A stretch of DNA of 5,296 nt, taken from positions 1 to 5,296 of the forward strand of contig CALMMC010000153.1 of assembly GCA_937868205.1 (NCBI GenBank). The letters are read 5' to 3'. This DNA is from JAAZPG01 sp012797375. Lineage in GTDB: Bacteria > Acidobacteriota > Aminicenantia > Aminicenantales > UBA4085. The notes under the pieces were generated by a model that was not told the origin of the DNA, made no database searches, and worked only from the letters and a program-made list of their open reading frames with translations. This document shows positions 1-5,296 of this stretch, piece by piece (positions within the stretch are counted from its first letter, which is position 1; each line of letters begins with the position of its first letter). Made by a program: the position numbers and the translations under genes.

Positions 1-50
1 TACGAGCTGCTCAGGAGTCTCGTGGGCTCGGAGATGGTTATAAGAGACAG
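1..50 (+). other. Illumina P7/Nextera sequencing adapter (artefact)
   Basis: This is library adapter, not genome. Positions 1-8 fit the end of the P7 primer (TACGAGAT, with C for A at 7). Positions 9-16 read GCTCAGGA, which matches the Nextera N704 index as written in the primer. Positions 17-31 match the transposon-adapter primer site, and 32-50 match the 19-base Tn5 mosaic end except for TG read as GT at 37-38. The match is from memory of the published adapter sequences. The order P7, index, adapter, mosaic end is exactly that of a Nextera library molecule, so chance is not a realistic explanation. The mismatches suggest low coverage or an error-prone read at the contig end. Confidence 0.97.
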
Positions 51-52
51 GG

Positions 53-685
53 TTTATTCTGCCCCCATACGAGGAAAGGGATCACGTCGTAAAAGCGCGA
101 ACGCGGGCCGACGGTATGCTTTTTGATTTACCGGCAACTAATTTTTTTGAGGAACGCGAAGAAAGGCGCCGGACAATTATTGAACGTTGCGAAATGGCCG
201 CCGACCTTGTATGTAAGACCGGCCGCCCGGCCGTGATATGGTGTCATCTTAATCACGAGGGCGATTTACTGGAAAAGATGATTCCCGATTCCGTCCAGGT
301 CAGTGGACGTGATACGGACGAAAAGAAGGAATCCGCTTTTGAGTCGTTCGCGGCCAGCGCAACGCGAGTACTCGTTATTAAGCCCAAGATCGGGGCGTGG
401 GGGTTAAACTGGCAGCACTGCGCCCACGTCCTAACCTTCGCCTCCCATTCTTATGAACAGTATTATCAGGCCGTTCGGCGGTGTTGGAGGTTCGGGCAGA
501 AAAATCCCGTTGTGGTGGATTTGATATCGTCCGAGGGTGAGGTTTCGGTAAAGGATAATTTACGGCGCAAGGCGGACGCGGCGGACAGGATGTTTTCCGC
601 CCTTGTCGGACACATGAACGATTCCATGAAAATCGAACGCGGCGTAAAATACAAAACCAAAATGGAGGTTCCGTCATGGCTATAA
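53..685 (+). CDS. SNF2-type helicase, C-terminal part (5' truncated)
   Basis: This is the second RecA-like domain of a superfamily 2 helicase of the SNF2/DEAD-like type seen in many tailed phages. Such proteins are ATP-driven DNA translocases or remodellers. Helicase motif V is seen as KPKIGAWGLNWQ (380-415) and motif VI as QAVRRCWRFGQ (467-499), with the arginine finger in the latter. The strand AVIWCHLN and the loop ending VSG fit motif IV. The Walker A and B half (motifs I-III) is missing because the contig starts here. The frame stays open from the end of the adapter (FILPPYEERDHVV...) into ATG 116, and those residues look like the normal run-up to this domain, so ATG 116 is an internal methionine, not the start. 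The gene overlaps the next one by 10 bases. The exact role in replication, recombination or modification cannot be read from this fragment. Confidence 0.88.
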   Translation, partial: FILPPYEERDHVVKARTRADGMLFDLPATNFFEEREERRRTIIERCEMAADLVCKTGRPAVIWCHLNHEGDLLEKMIPDSVQVSGRDTDEKKESAFESFAASATRVLVIKPKIGAWGLNWQHCAHVLTFASHSYEQYYQAVRRCWRFGQKNPVVVDLISSEGEVSVKDNLRRKADAADRMFSALVGHMNDSMKIERGVKYKTKMEVPSWL

Positions 686-1668
686 CAGATCAGAAAATTG
701 AGGACCGATACGCAATCTATCTTGGCGATTGCATGGAGGTTATGCCCGGTCTGAAAGCCGAATCCGTCCACCTGTCGATTTACTCTCCGCCATTCGCCGG
801 GCTATATCATTATTCATCGTCCGAGCGCGACCTATCCAACTGCAAAGATTATGCGGAATTTTTCACTCACTATGAGTTTGTCATCCGCGAAATATTCCGG
901 CTCACCATGCCCGGGCGAATGACGGCCGTTCATTGTATGGACGTGCCGAGCGGGAACACGGGACGAAGCGACTATCTTATGGACTTCCCCGGCGACATTA
1001 TCCGACTCCATAACAAGATCGGATTCCAATACGTTGCCCGCTATCACGTCTGGAAGGAACCGCTGACGGTTCGCAACAGGACCATGACCAAATCCCTGGC
1101 CCACAAAACAATCGTTGACGACTCCTCCCGCTGTACCGTGGCCAGCGCGGATTACCTGCTCGTCTTTCGGCGCAAGGGTGAAAATAAAATCCCGATTCAA
1201 CATCCGAACGGACTGACCGAATACGCCGGAGAACGCTGTATCCCGGCCGAACTATTGCAATATCGGAACTGGAAGGGAAATCAAATCGAAAACCGTTTTT
1301 CTCACTGGATATGGCGTCAATATGCTTCGGCCTTTTGGGATGACGTTCGGCTTGATCGGGTGTTGCCATTTAAGGCGGCGCGGGACCAAGAGGACGAAAA
1401 GCACGTTCACCCATTACAGCTTGACGTGATAGACCGCGCCCTTGTACTGTGGTCTAATCCTGACGAAATAATATTGACTCCTTTCATGGGCGTCGGGTCC
1501 GAGGTTTACGAGGCCGTCCGACTTGGGCGGCGCGGGATCGGGGTTGAATTAAAGCCGTCCTATTATCGGCAAGCTGTTAAGAACATCGCTCATGCACAGA
1601 TTGTAAATCAGGGCGGATTGTTTGAGGCGTTGACGGAAAAAGATACCGACTCCGAAGATTCCGAATAA
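676..1668 (+). CDS. DNA methyltransferase, N6-adenine/N4-cytosine type
   Basis: This 330-residue protein is an amino-methylating DNA methyltransferase (N6_N4_Mtase family), which moves a methyl group from S-adenosylmethionine to adenine N6 or cytosine N4. Catalytic motif IV is SPPF at residues 37-40, after YLGD (15-18). A motif X-like stretch, HVHPLQLDVIDRALVLWSNP, lies at 243-262, motif I LTPFMGVGS at 267-275 and motif II GVELKPSYYRQAV at 289-301. Motif IV before motif I is the beta order. Motif I is slightly unusual, with FMGVGS in place of the common FMGSGT. The C-terminus is an acidic tail (EKDTDSEDSE). The start has a good GGAGG at 664-668, seven bases upstream, and lies inside the end of the helicase gene, so the two are probably translated together. 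No restriction enzyme gene is present. An orphan phage methyltransferase protecting the genome from host restriction is the likeliest role. The target site cannot be read from the sequence. Confidence 0.94.
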   Translation: MAITDQKIEDRYAIYLGDCMEVMPGLKAESVHLSIYSPPFAGLYHYSSSERDLSNCKDYAEFFTHYEFVIREIFRLTMPGRMTAVHCMDVPSGNTGRSDYLMDFPGDIIRLHNKIGFQYVARYHVWKEPLTVRNRTMTKSLAHKTIVDDSSRCTVASADYLLVFRRKGENKIPIQHPNGLTEYAGERCIPAELLQYRNWKGNQIENRFSHWIWRQYASAFWDDVRLDRVLPFKAARDQEDEKHVHPLQLDVIDRALVLWSNPDEIILTPFMGVGSEVYEAVRLGRRGIGVELKPSYYRQAVKNIAHAQIVNQGGLFEALTEKDTDSEDSE

Positions 1669-1710
1669 AATAAAAAGGCCCGCCGCGCGAGAGACAAAGA
1701 GGAGAGCACA

Positions 1711-2016
1711 ATGATCATCAGCAGTCAGCGCCACTTGGACGGCGAGATCGTCGCGGCCAAGCGAGCCGCCCATGATTACGTCGTCACACTATCGCGCGAG
1801 TTTTGCCTCGGAGGCGTGCAATATCAGGTCATCCTCGACGGTCACCACTCCCTAGCCGCCGCGAGACTCGACGGCGTTGATCCTGTCTACCGCGTGGCAA
1901 CGGTCCAAGTTTGCGACTGCGTCGCCCTCCTAGACACGTCCATCGAGGATTTTTTGGCTGCGGCGTGGATCGACTCCGACTGGTACGATATCGAGACGGG
2001 CGTTAGTGCGTGGTGA
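1711..2016 (+). CDS. Small protein with ParB/Srx-like DGHHS motif
   Basis: This 101-residue protein has no assigned function. Its clearest feature is YQVILDGHHSLAAARLDGV (residues 38-56), which resembles the core of the ParB N-terminal/sulfiredoxin fold: a strand, a D-G-x-H-R-like loop, an Ala-rich helix, then a Gly turn. Related folds with DGHHR loops bind nucleotides or act as kinases (for example SerK-like proteins), but here Ser replaces the Arg. The C-terminus (EDFLAAAWIDSDWYDIETG) is Trp/Asp rich. No DNA-binding HTH follows, so it is not a full ParB partition protein. The start is supported by GAGGAG at 1699-1704, six bases before ATG. The gene follows the methyltransferase by 42 bases and ends four bases before the next ATG, so it is probably part of the same transcript. 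The fold assignment is inferred from the motif only. Confidence 0.8.
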   Translation: MIISSQRHLDGEIVAAKRAAHDYVVTLSREFCLGGVQYQVILDGHHSLAAARLDGVDPVYRVATVQVCDCVALLDTSIEDFLAAAWIDSDWYDIETGVSAW

Positions 2017-2020
2017 TACA

Positions 2021-2197
2021 ATGGCGCGCAAACCTAAGCCCAAGACCGTCCCCATCGGCCCGATCCGGATCGACGCTGATCTTGCGGCCCGGCTGAAAAA
2101 AGCGGCCGCCGACGATCAGCGCTCTGTTGCCTCTGTGATCCGGATCGCCGTCCAGAAACATTTGGACGGTTTGGACGCGGCCGCGAAGTCCCGCTAA
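2021..2197 (+). CDS. Ribbon-helix-helix DNA-binding protein, 58 aa
   Basis: This is a small CopG/Arc-type ribbon-helix-helix protein, probably a dimeric transcription regulator. A basic N-terminus (MARKPKPK) precedes the expected pattern: the DNA-contacting strand PIGPIRID (residues 11-18), helix A DLAARLKKAAADD (20-32) and helix B RSVASVIRIAVQKHL (34-48), with the usual Ser-Val turn between the helices. I chose ATG 2021 over the in-frame GTG 2006 because it sits four bases after the previous stop and starts right at the basic arm. The upstream GGTG is only a weak ribosome site, so translation is probably coupled to the gene before it. No antitoxin-toxin pairing is visible, since the next gene is on the other strand and encodes an enzyme. 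Its target is unknown. The stop codon overlaps that of the convergent gene. Confidence 0.85.
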   Translation: MARKPKPKTVPIGPIRIDADLAARLKKAAADDQRSVASVIRIAVQKHLDGLDAAAKSR

Positions 2198-2502
2198 ATT
2201 TCCACGGGCGGGCGCCCGCGCTGGTCCTTGGCCTCGTGCCAGAGCATGAACAGCAGGCAACAAATCGCATGCGCCAGGTGGCTCTCACCCGTCTCCGGAT
2301 CTACCAGCTCCCCGGACTGCCAGGCGGTGACGTGCCTCATCATCGCCGCGTAGTATCGCCGCACCGGGTCCGGGACGTGCATCCAGTTATCGGGGCTATA
2401 TTTCCCGGCCCCGAACGTAAGCACGCGGACAGCCCCCGCTAGAGTAGAGAGCGGCAGCAGGTCCCACCGGGGCTTCTCGCCGTCGTGCTTGATGCCGGTC
2501 AT
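2194..2502 (-). CDS. DUF5664 dATP/dGTP diphosphohydrolase-like protein
   Basis: This 102-residue, mostly helical protein matches the family called dATP/dGTP diphosphohydrolase N-terminal domain (DUF5664), a MazG-like group common in phages. Visible signature blocks are KHDGEKPRWDLLP (residues 5-17), TFGAGKYSPDNW (29-40), MMRHVTAWQSGE (54-65), then DPETGESHLAHA (68-79). The Glu, Asp and His residues in these blocks are those expected around a metal-bound nucleotide. The family role, by homology, is to hydrolyse dNTPs to dNMPs and so shape the nucleotide pool. Substrate specificity cannot be told here. The start ATG overlaps the stop of the phosphoesterase gene (ATGA, 2502-2499) and has only a weak ribosome site, so translation probably depends on reinitiation. 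The length is normal for the short phage versions of the family. Confidence 0.87.
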   Translation of the reverse strand: MTGIKHDGEKPRWDLLPLSTLAGAVRVLTFGAGKYSPDNWMHVPDPVRRYYAAMMRHVTAWQSGELVDPETGESHLAHAICCLLFMLWHEAKDQRGRPPVEI

Positions 2503-3392
2503 TCCATCGGCTCAAAAAAACCGACCCATTCCGTTTGGACGCGGGCGGTCAGCTTGCTCCTGTCGTTCAGCGACACGGTGACGATCCAACCGCCAACATG
2601 CGCGGCGCTCGCCCGCGAAGCCATGAACGGCGTTTGATCCTCGAAACATCCCACGTCCACGCCGAACACGTTCCGATATGACGGCAGGGTTTCGGCCTTG
2701 TGATAATGCCCGCTGGCCAGCATGTCGGGTTTGCGTCCTCCGGAGATGCTTTCGATCATCTTCTGCATGCGGTAGCTGACGGCGTAGCTCGTGCCTCCGC
2801 CGGGGTGGACAAGCCGAACATGGAACGACATTCCATTCCGTGCCTTCAGCGTGACATCGCCGACGTCCTGGCCGACGAATTTCCAGTCCGGGCGGGCGGC
2901 TTCAAGGTCCGGCCCCGCAACAAGCCCGATCAATTTTTTGAATGAGGCGTCGTGGTTCCCTGTGATGAAGTGCGTTGTAACGCCCTTCGCCCTCGGGGCC
3001 AAGGCCGCGAACATATCGCGTTGCTCCGGCCAACTGCGGCCGTTCGGGTGTAGCTCGAATTCCTGGCCCTTGTAAACCCTCCACCCCGCGAGAACATCCC
3101 CGGCGTGGAGAACGTCCGTCACGCCCTCTTTTTCGCATGCGCCATAGAAAACCTTCAGCGCATCCGGGCGTTGGTAGAGGCTCCCGAAATGGGTATCTCC
3201 GATTAAGCCGAACCGAATCACGTTATCCCGGCCGCGGATTGGGACCTCATAGGGCCGTGAGCGTCGAGCCATGAGATCAAGCGACTCGCTCAATTCCGCG
3301 ATGGCCCGAGCCTGCTTTTCGATTTTGGCCCGGCCCGTCGGCCCTTCGGCCAGCAGGTCCGGAAGAGAGGATAGGTCGACGACCTTGCTCAT
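2499..3392 (-). CDS. Calcineurin-like metallophosphoesterase
   Basis: This 297-residue protein is a two-metal phosphoesterase. All core motifs are present: GDTH (residues 65-68), GD in HAGDVLAG (98-99), GNHD (145-148), the His in VRLVHPGG (H196) and GHYH (228-231). The N-terminal 50 residues are outside the catalytic domain and include a helical, charged stretch (AKIEKQARAIAELSESLDLMARR) that may be a coiled coil. I chose ATG 3392 because a full AGGAGG (3403-3398) lies five bases upstream. Reading further up to 3650 only adds an out-of-frame shadow of the previous gene. The HTH gene ends 10 bases upstream, and its stop overlaps the ribosome site. The next gene overlaps by four bases. Substrates of phage members range from DNA ends to cyclic or mononucleotides, and the motif set alone does not decide which. 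Confidence 0.93.
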   Translation of the reverse strand: MSKVVDLSSLPDLLAEGPTGRAKIEKQARAIAELSESLDLMARRSRPYEVPIRGRDNVIRFGLIGDTHFGSLYQRPDALKVFYGACEKEGVTDVLHAGDVLAGWRVYKGQEFELHPNGRSWPEQRDMFAALAPRAKGVTTHFITGNHDASFKKLIGLVAGPDLEAARPDWKFVGQDVGDVTLKARNGMSFHVRLVHPGGGTSYAVSYRMQKMIESISGGRKPDMLASGHYHKAETLPSYRNVFGVDVGCFEDQTPFMASRASAAHVGGWIVTVSLNDRSKLTARVQTEWVGFFEPME

Positions 3393-3402
3393 GGCGACCT
3401 CC

Positions 3403-3864
3403 TCACATATCGCGGAGGCGGATAGCCTCGGCGATGTCCTCGGCATGGCCCCAGTAAAATTTCCCTTCGCTGGAATCGTCCAGCCGGAGGCGGACGCGGT
3501 GGGCGCGGGAGAGCTCGGGATTGTTTTCAACGGCGCGCCGGAAGCGGCTACGGTCACGGCCGGCCGTGAGTCGACAGAGCTCATCCTCCGGGAGAAGCGT
3601 TCCGCGGCGAATTTCTTTGACGGCCCGAGAGATAGCCCCCGCGATATCAAACCGTTCTTTGACCGCGGCCAGGGAGATTCCCGCGGGGGCGGACGCCGGT
3701 TCTTGTTTCGGAAACTGTTCCGCGGTTCCCGGATCGGAGACCTGCTCCCCGCGGCGGACCGCGTCTACGTCGCCATGACGAGCTGCGCATGATTTTGCAA
3801 CCCTGGCCGTGTCCCAATCGGGATGGCGTTGCAGACAGGCGAAAATTCGTTCGTTGAGATTCAT
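3403..3864 (-). CDS. HTH-containing phage protein, likely regulator
   Basis: This 153-residue protein has no assigned function. Residues 1-38 look like a short helix-turn-helix module: ERIFACLQRHPDW followed by DTARVAKSCAARHGDVDAVRRG. A Pro/Gln/Ala-rich linker (about 43-61) follows, then a second conserved-looking block GISLAAVKERFDIAGAISRAVKEI (62-85), LPEDELCRLTAGRDRSRFRRAVENNPE (91-117) and an aromatic tail KFYWGHAEDIAEAIRLRD (135-152). The arrangement, an HTH protein just upstream of a phosphoesterase, is one I recall from other phages but cannot verify here. I chose ATG 3864, which has GGAGG at 3873-3869 four bases away, over the in-frame ATG 3903, which has no ribosome site. Its stop TGA lies in the ribosome site of the phosphoesterase gene, so the two are co-translated. 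A perfect palindrome lies about 20 bases upstream of its start. Confidence 0.8.
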   Translation of the reverse strand: MNLNERIFACLQRHPDWDTARVAKSCAARHGDVDAVRRGEQVSDPGTAEQFPKQEPASAPAGISLAAVKERFDIAGAISRAVKEIRRGTLLPEDELCRLTAGRDRSRFRRAVENNPELSRAHRVRLRLDDSSEGKFYWGHAEDIAEAIRLRDM

Positions 3865-3884
3865 TGTGCCTCCATCGTGTAGAG

Positions 3885-3898
3885 AGGGCCGCGGCCCT
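3885..3898. repeat. Perfect 14-bp palindrome, possible operator
   Basis: The sequence AGGGCCGCGGCCCT reads the same on both strands and sits 20 bases upstream of the HTH gene start, inside the only sizeable gene-free gap of the right-hand block (3865-3957). It could be a binding site for a dimeric regulator such as the neighbouring HTH or ribbon-helix-helix protein, or a leader hairpin in the mRNA. In a GC-rich genome a GC-only palindrome can also arise by chance. The rest of the gap shows no convincing promoter or terminator. Confidence 0.4.
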
Positions 3899-3957
3899 GA
3901 CATTTCCGCTGTCCATCTAGGGGAGTGTCGGAGTCAAGGGATACGGCGCGGCCCATT

Positions 3958-5296
3958 TTATTGCTTCCCGGCAAGCGCCCGCTGTTCGGCCCATCCGGCC
4001 AGCCGGATGTCCTGCTGGCCCCAGGCGGGCTCGCAATGAGCGTTGTACGTTTGATATGTCAGCCCCCGGTCTTTGAGGATTGACCGCATCCGGCGACACT
4101 GCTCGAGAGACGGGAGTCTCATCATGCCGTTTGTGTACCCGGCCGCGTGACGGTCCTGACCGTCTCCGTCGATCTCAGCGCCGGGAAAACGAGAGAGAAA
4201 ATCCAGGAGCGCCGTGTCTGAGTTCGGCCCGTGGATTTGTTCCGTCACTCCGTATCGCTTGACCAGGGGGGCGGTCACGGCCTCCCGCGTGTTTGTCCCC
4301 GTGATCGATACAACGATTTGATCCGGGCGAACGCCGAGCGCCAGCAGTTGCCGGATGAAATGGTCGTGCCAATCGCGGAGGATATTATCGACGTCGGCTT
4401 GAGTCTCCGAACCCTCGCGGCGTCGCTCCATCTCGTTTCCGAGATTGATCCTCCAATCCAGGCCGGGGATAGAGCGTAGCAGACGGACGGCCTTGTCGAA
4501 AACGAACGGGAGGTACTGGCGCATCGTTCCCCGGTCCCCGCCGAACCCTCCATAGATTCCGCCGGTGTGGATTGAGTACCCGGTTCCCCGCGTCCCGTCC
4601 ACGCGTTTGTACGTTTTATCCCCGCCCTCCGCGCCGTGGTGCTGAACGCACTGGAGGAGCGGTTGATATCGCGTTTGATCGGGAGCGGCCTTGTAATTTT
4701 TCATCGAGCACCCGTCGAGGATTGACCACGTGACCTTGATTTTCCGCTCCGCGCAAAGTTTAAAAATCGCCCGGTATTTTTCCCAGACCGGTTCGTTCCA
4801 CGGTTCGCCGTACTCTAAAGATTTGGCGATTGTGTAGAGTGGATATTCGCGGCCGTCGAATGGCCCGCCGTGCTCTGCGTACCAGCCGACTTGGCGGAAC
4901 AGAGACCATCGCCATCCGGCCTGAGGGTGAGTTATCGGCCAGACAAAATCTCCGAAAAACCGAATCAGACTCCCGCCATTGACGACGAGATCATCCAGAT
5001 ACTGTTTGACATCGACCAACGGAAAACAGACGGCTTGGTAAAAATCCATCCCCGTACGCGGGGGCGTGTGGTCGGCCTGCGGGATCGGCGGCATGGGCTC
5101 AGGCTCAGGTTGTGGCTCGGGTTCGGGCTCGGGCGCGGGCCAGTGGCTATCGCAGCCATCCGCCGGTATCTCCCGCCCCCCCGCACGCGGCCCGGCGTAG
5201 TACCCCCCGGGGACCATCCTCGTTACCTTCGCACCGGCCAGAACTCCCGTCTCCTCACACACCCGGCCGACTACCTTTAGCAGCGGCTGCACACCT
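3958..5296 (-). CDS. GH-A-like TIM-barrel glycoside hydrolase (5' open)
   Basis: This protein has at least 444 residues, counted from GTG 5292. The frame is still open at the window edge, so the true N-terminus may lie outside. After a short N-terminal segment comes a Pro-Glu linker (PAPEPEPEPQPEPEP, residues 52-66), then a domain of about 360 residues. Its strand order fits a glycoside hydrolase clan A barrel: SLIRFFGDFVW (108-118), KIKVTWSILDG (185-194), DWRINLGNEME (279-289) with the typical Asn-Glu acid/base pair N286-E287, QIVVSIT (325-331), EQIHG (351-355), AEIDGDGQD (372-380) and YQTYNAHCEPAWG (413-425). The nucleophile is uncertain: E373 or E421 are candidates. I cannot name the GH family. 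By inference it may cleave a host-surface or capsule glycan, perhaps as part of a tail or as a released enzyme. The HTH gene starts 93 bases downstream of its stop. Confidence 0.75.
   Translation of the reverse strand, partial: GVQPLLKVVGRVCEETGVLAGAKVTRMVPGGYYAGPRAGGREIPADGCDSHWPAPEPEPEPQPEPEPMPPIPQADHTPPRTGMDFYQAVCFPLVDVKQYLDDLVVNGGSLIRFFGDFVWPITHPQAGWRWSLFRQVGWYAEHGGPFDGREYPLYTIAKSLEYGEPWNEPVWEKYRAIFKLCAERKIKVTWSILDGCSMKNYKAAPDQTRYQPLLQCVQHHGAEGGDKTYKRVDGTRGTGYSIHTGGIYGGFGGDRGTMRQYLPFVFDKAVRLLRSIPGLDWRINLGNEMERRREGSETQADVDNILRDWHDHFIRQLLALGVRPDQIVVSITGTNTREAVTAPLVKRYGVTEQIHGPNSDTALLDFLSRFPGAEIDGDGQDRHAAGYTNGMMRLPSLEQCRRMRSILKDRGLTYQTYNAHCEPAWGQQDIRLAGWAEQRALAGKQ
5096..5137 (-). repeat. Seven hexamer repeats coding for the Pro-Glu linker
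   Basis: On the + strand this reads as seven tandem GGNNNN hexamers (GGCTCA, GGCTCA, GGTTGT, GGCTCG, GGTTCG, GGCTCG, GGCGCG). On the coding strand each hexamer gives one acidic-or-polar residue plus proline. Such Pro-Glu runs are stiff, extended spacers between domains. The repeat is prone to length change by slippage, so its copy number may vary between relatives or be misassembled. Confidence 0.85.

Noticed and set aside
1669..1710. Possible terminator after the methyltransferase gene
   Set aside because: The stretch is GC-rich but forms no clear stem followed by a T run, and the next gene is close and on the same strand.
2006..2020. GTG start for the ribbon-helix-helix gene
   Set aside because: It would overlap the previous gene and add five residues before the basic arm without a better ribosome site.
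2514..2520. T-run slippery heptamer near the end of the phosphoesterase gene, possible frameshift fusion to the next gene
   Set aside because: A -1 shift there meets TGA at once, so no fusion protein could result. The ATGA overlap explains the layout.
3393..3650. Upstream extension of the phosphoesterase frame to 3650
   Set aside because: It overlaps the HTH gene in another frame, has low-complexity Ser/Pro/Ala composition, and the start at 3392 has a full AGGAGG site.
3271..3792. Long + strand open frame (173 codons)
   Set aside because: It lies opposite two well-supported genes, shows no family motifs, and is explained by GC-rich codon bias.
3865..3903. ATG at 3903 as start of the HTH gene
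   Set aside because: It has no ribosome site, whereas ATG 3864 has GGAGG close upstream.
3932..3937. TTGACT on the - strand as a -35 promoter element
   Set aside because: At 16-18 bases spacing there is no -10-like hexamer, and TAGATG is only 12 bases away.
4870..5280. Long + strand open frame (136 codons) opposite the GH-like gene
   Set aside because: Its repetitive Leu/Gly/Arg stretch is only the complement of the Pro-Glu linker repeats, and no independent support is seen.

Overview
The window looks like one end of a contig from a tailed phage or prophage of a GC-rich bacterium. A proteobacterial host is my guess and is not shown by the sequence. The phage call rests on tightly packed, partly overlapping small genes whose families are common in Caudoviricetes genomes: a stand-alone SNF2-type helicase C-terminal half, a beta-order DNA methyltransferase, a MazG-like nucleotide hydrolase (DUF5664 type), a calcineurin-like phosphoesterase and a phage-like HTH protein. 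No capsid, terminase, integrase, tRNA, rRNA, CRISPR array or insertion sequence is visible.

Bases 1-50 are not biological. They match the Illumina P7/Nextera read-2 adapter, including an 8-base block that fits the N704 index and the Tn5 mosaic end, with three mismatches. Real sequence starts at about 51, inside the helicase gene, which is therefore cut at its 5' end.

Left half, + strand (53-2197): helicase C-terminal part, DNA methyltransferase (10-base overlap), a 101-residue protein with a ParB/Srx-like DGHHS signature, and a 58-residue ribbon-helix-helix protein. Right half, - strand, reading from 5292 down to 2194: a GH-A-like TIM-barrel protein with a Pro-Glu linker (5' end open at the window edge), an HTH protein, a metallophosphoesterase and a DUF5664-type nucleotide diphosphohydrolase. 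The last three are closely coupled, with a 10-base gap and then a 4-base ATGA overlap. The two blocks converge and their stop codons overlap at 2194-2197, so no terminator separates them.

The left block plausibly handles DNA (unwinding or remodelling, methylation, regulation). The right block combines a possible surface-glycan enzyme with regulation, phosphoester hydrolysis and nucleotide-pool control. The helicase and methyltransferase genes look less GC-rich than everything to their right, suggesting the two halves have different histories. I see no clear evidence for a wholly new system. The items most worth a second look are the glycoside-hydrolase-like protein, the DGHHS mini-protein and the palindrome ahead of the HTH gene.
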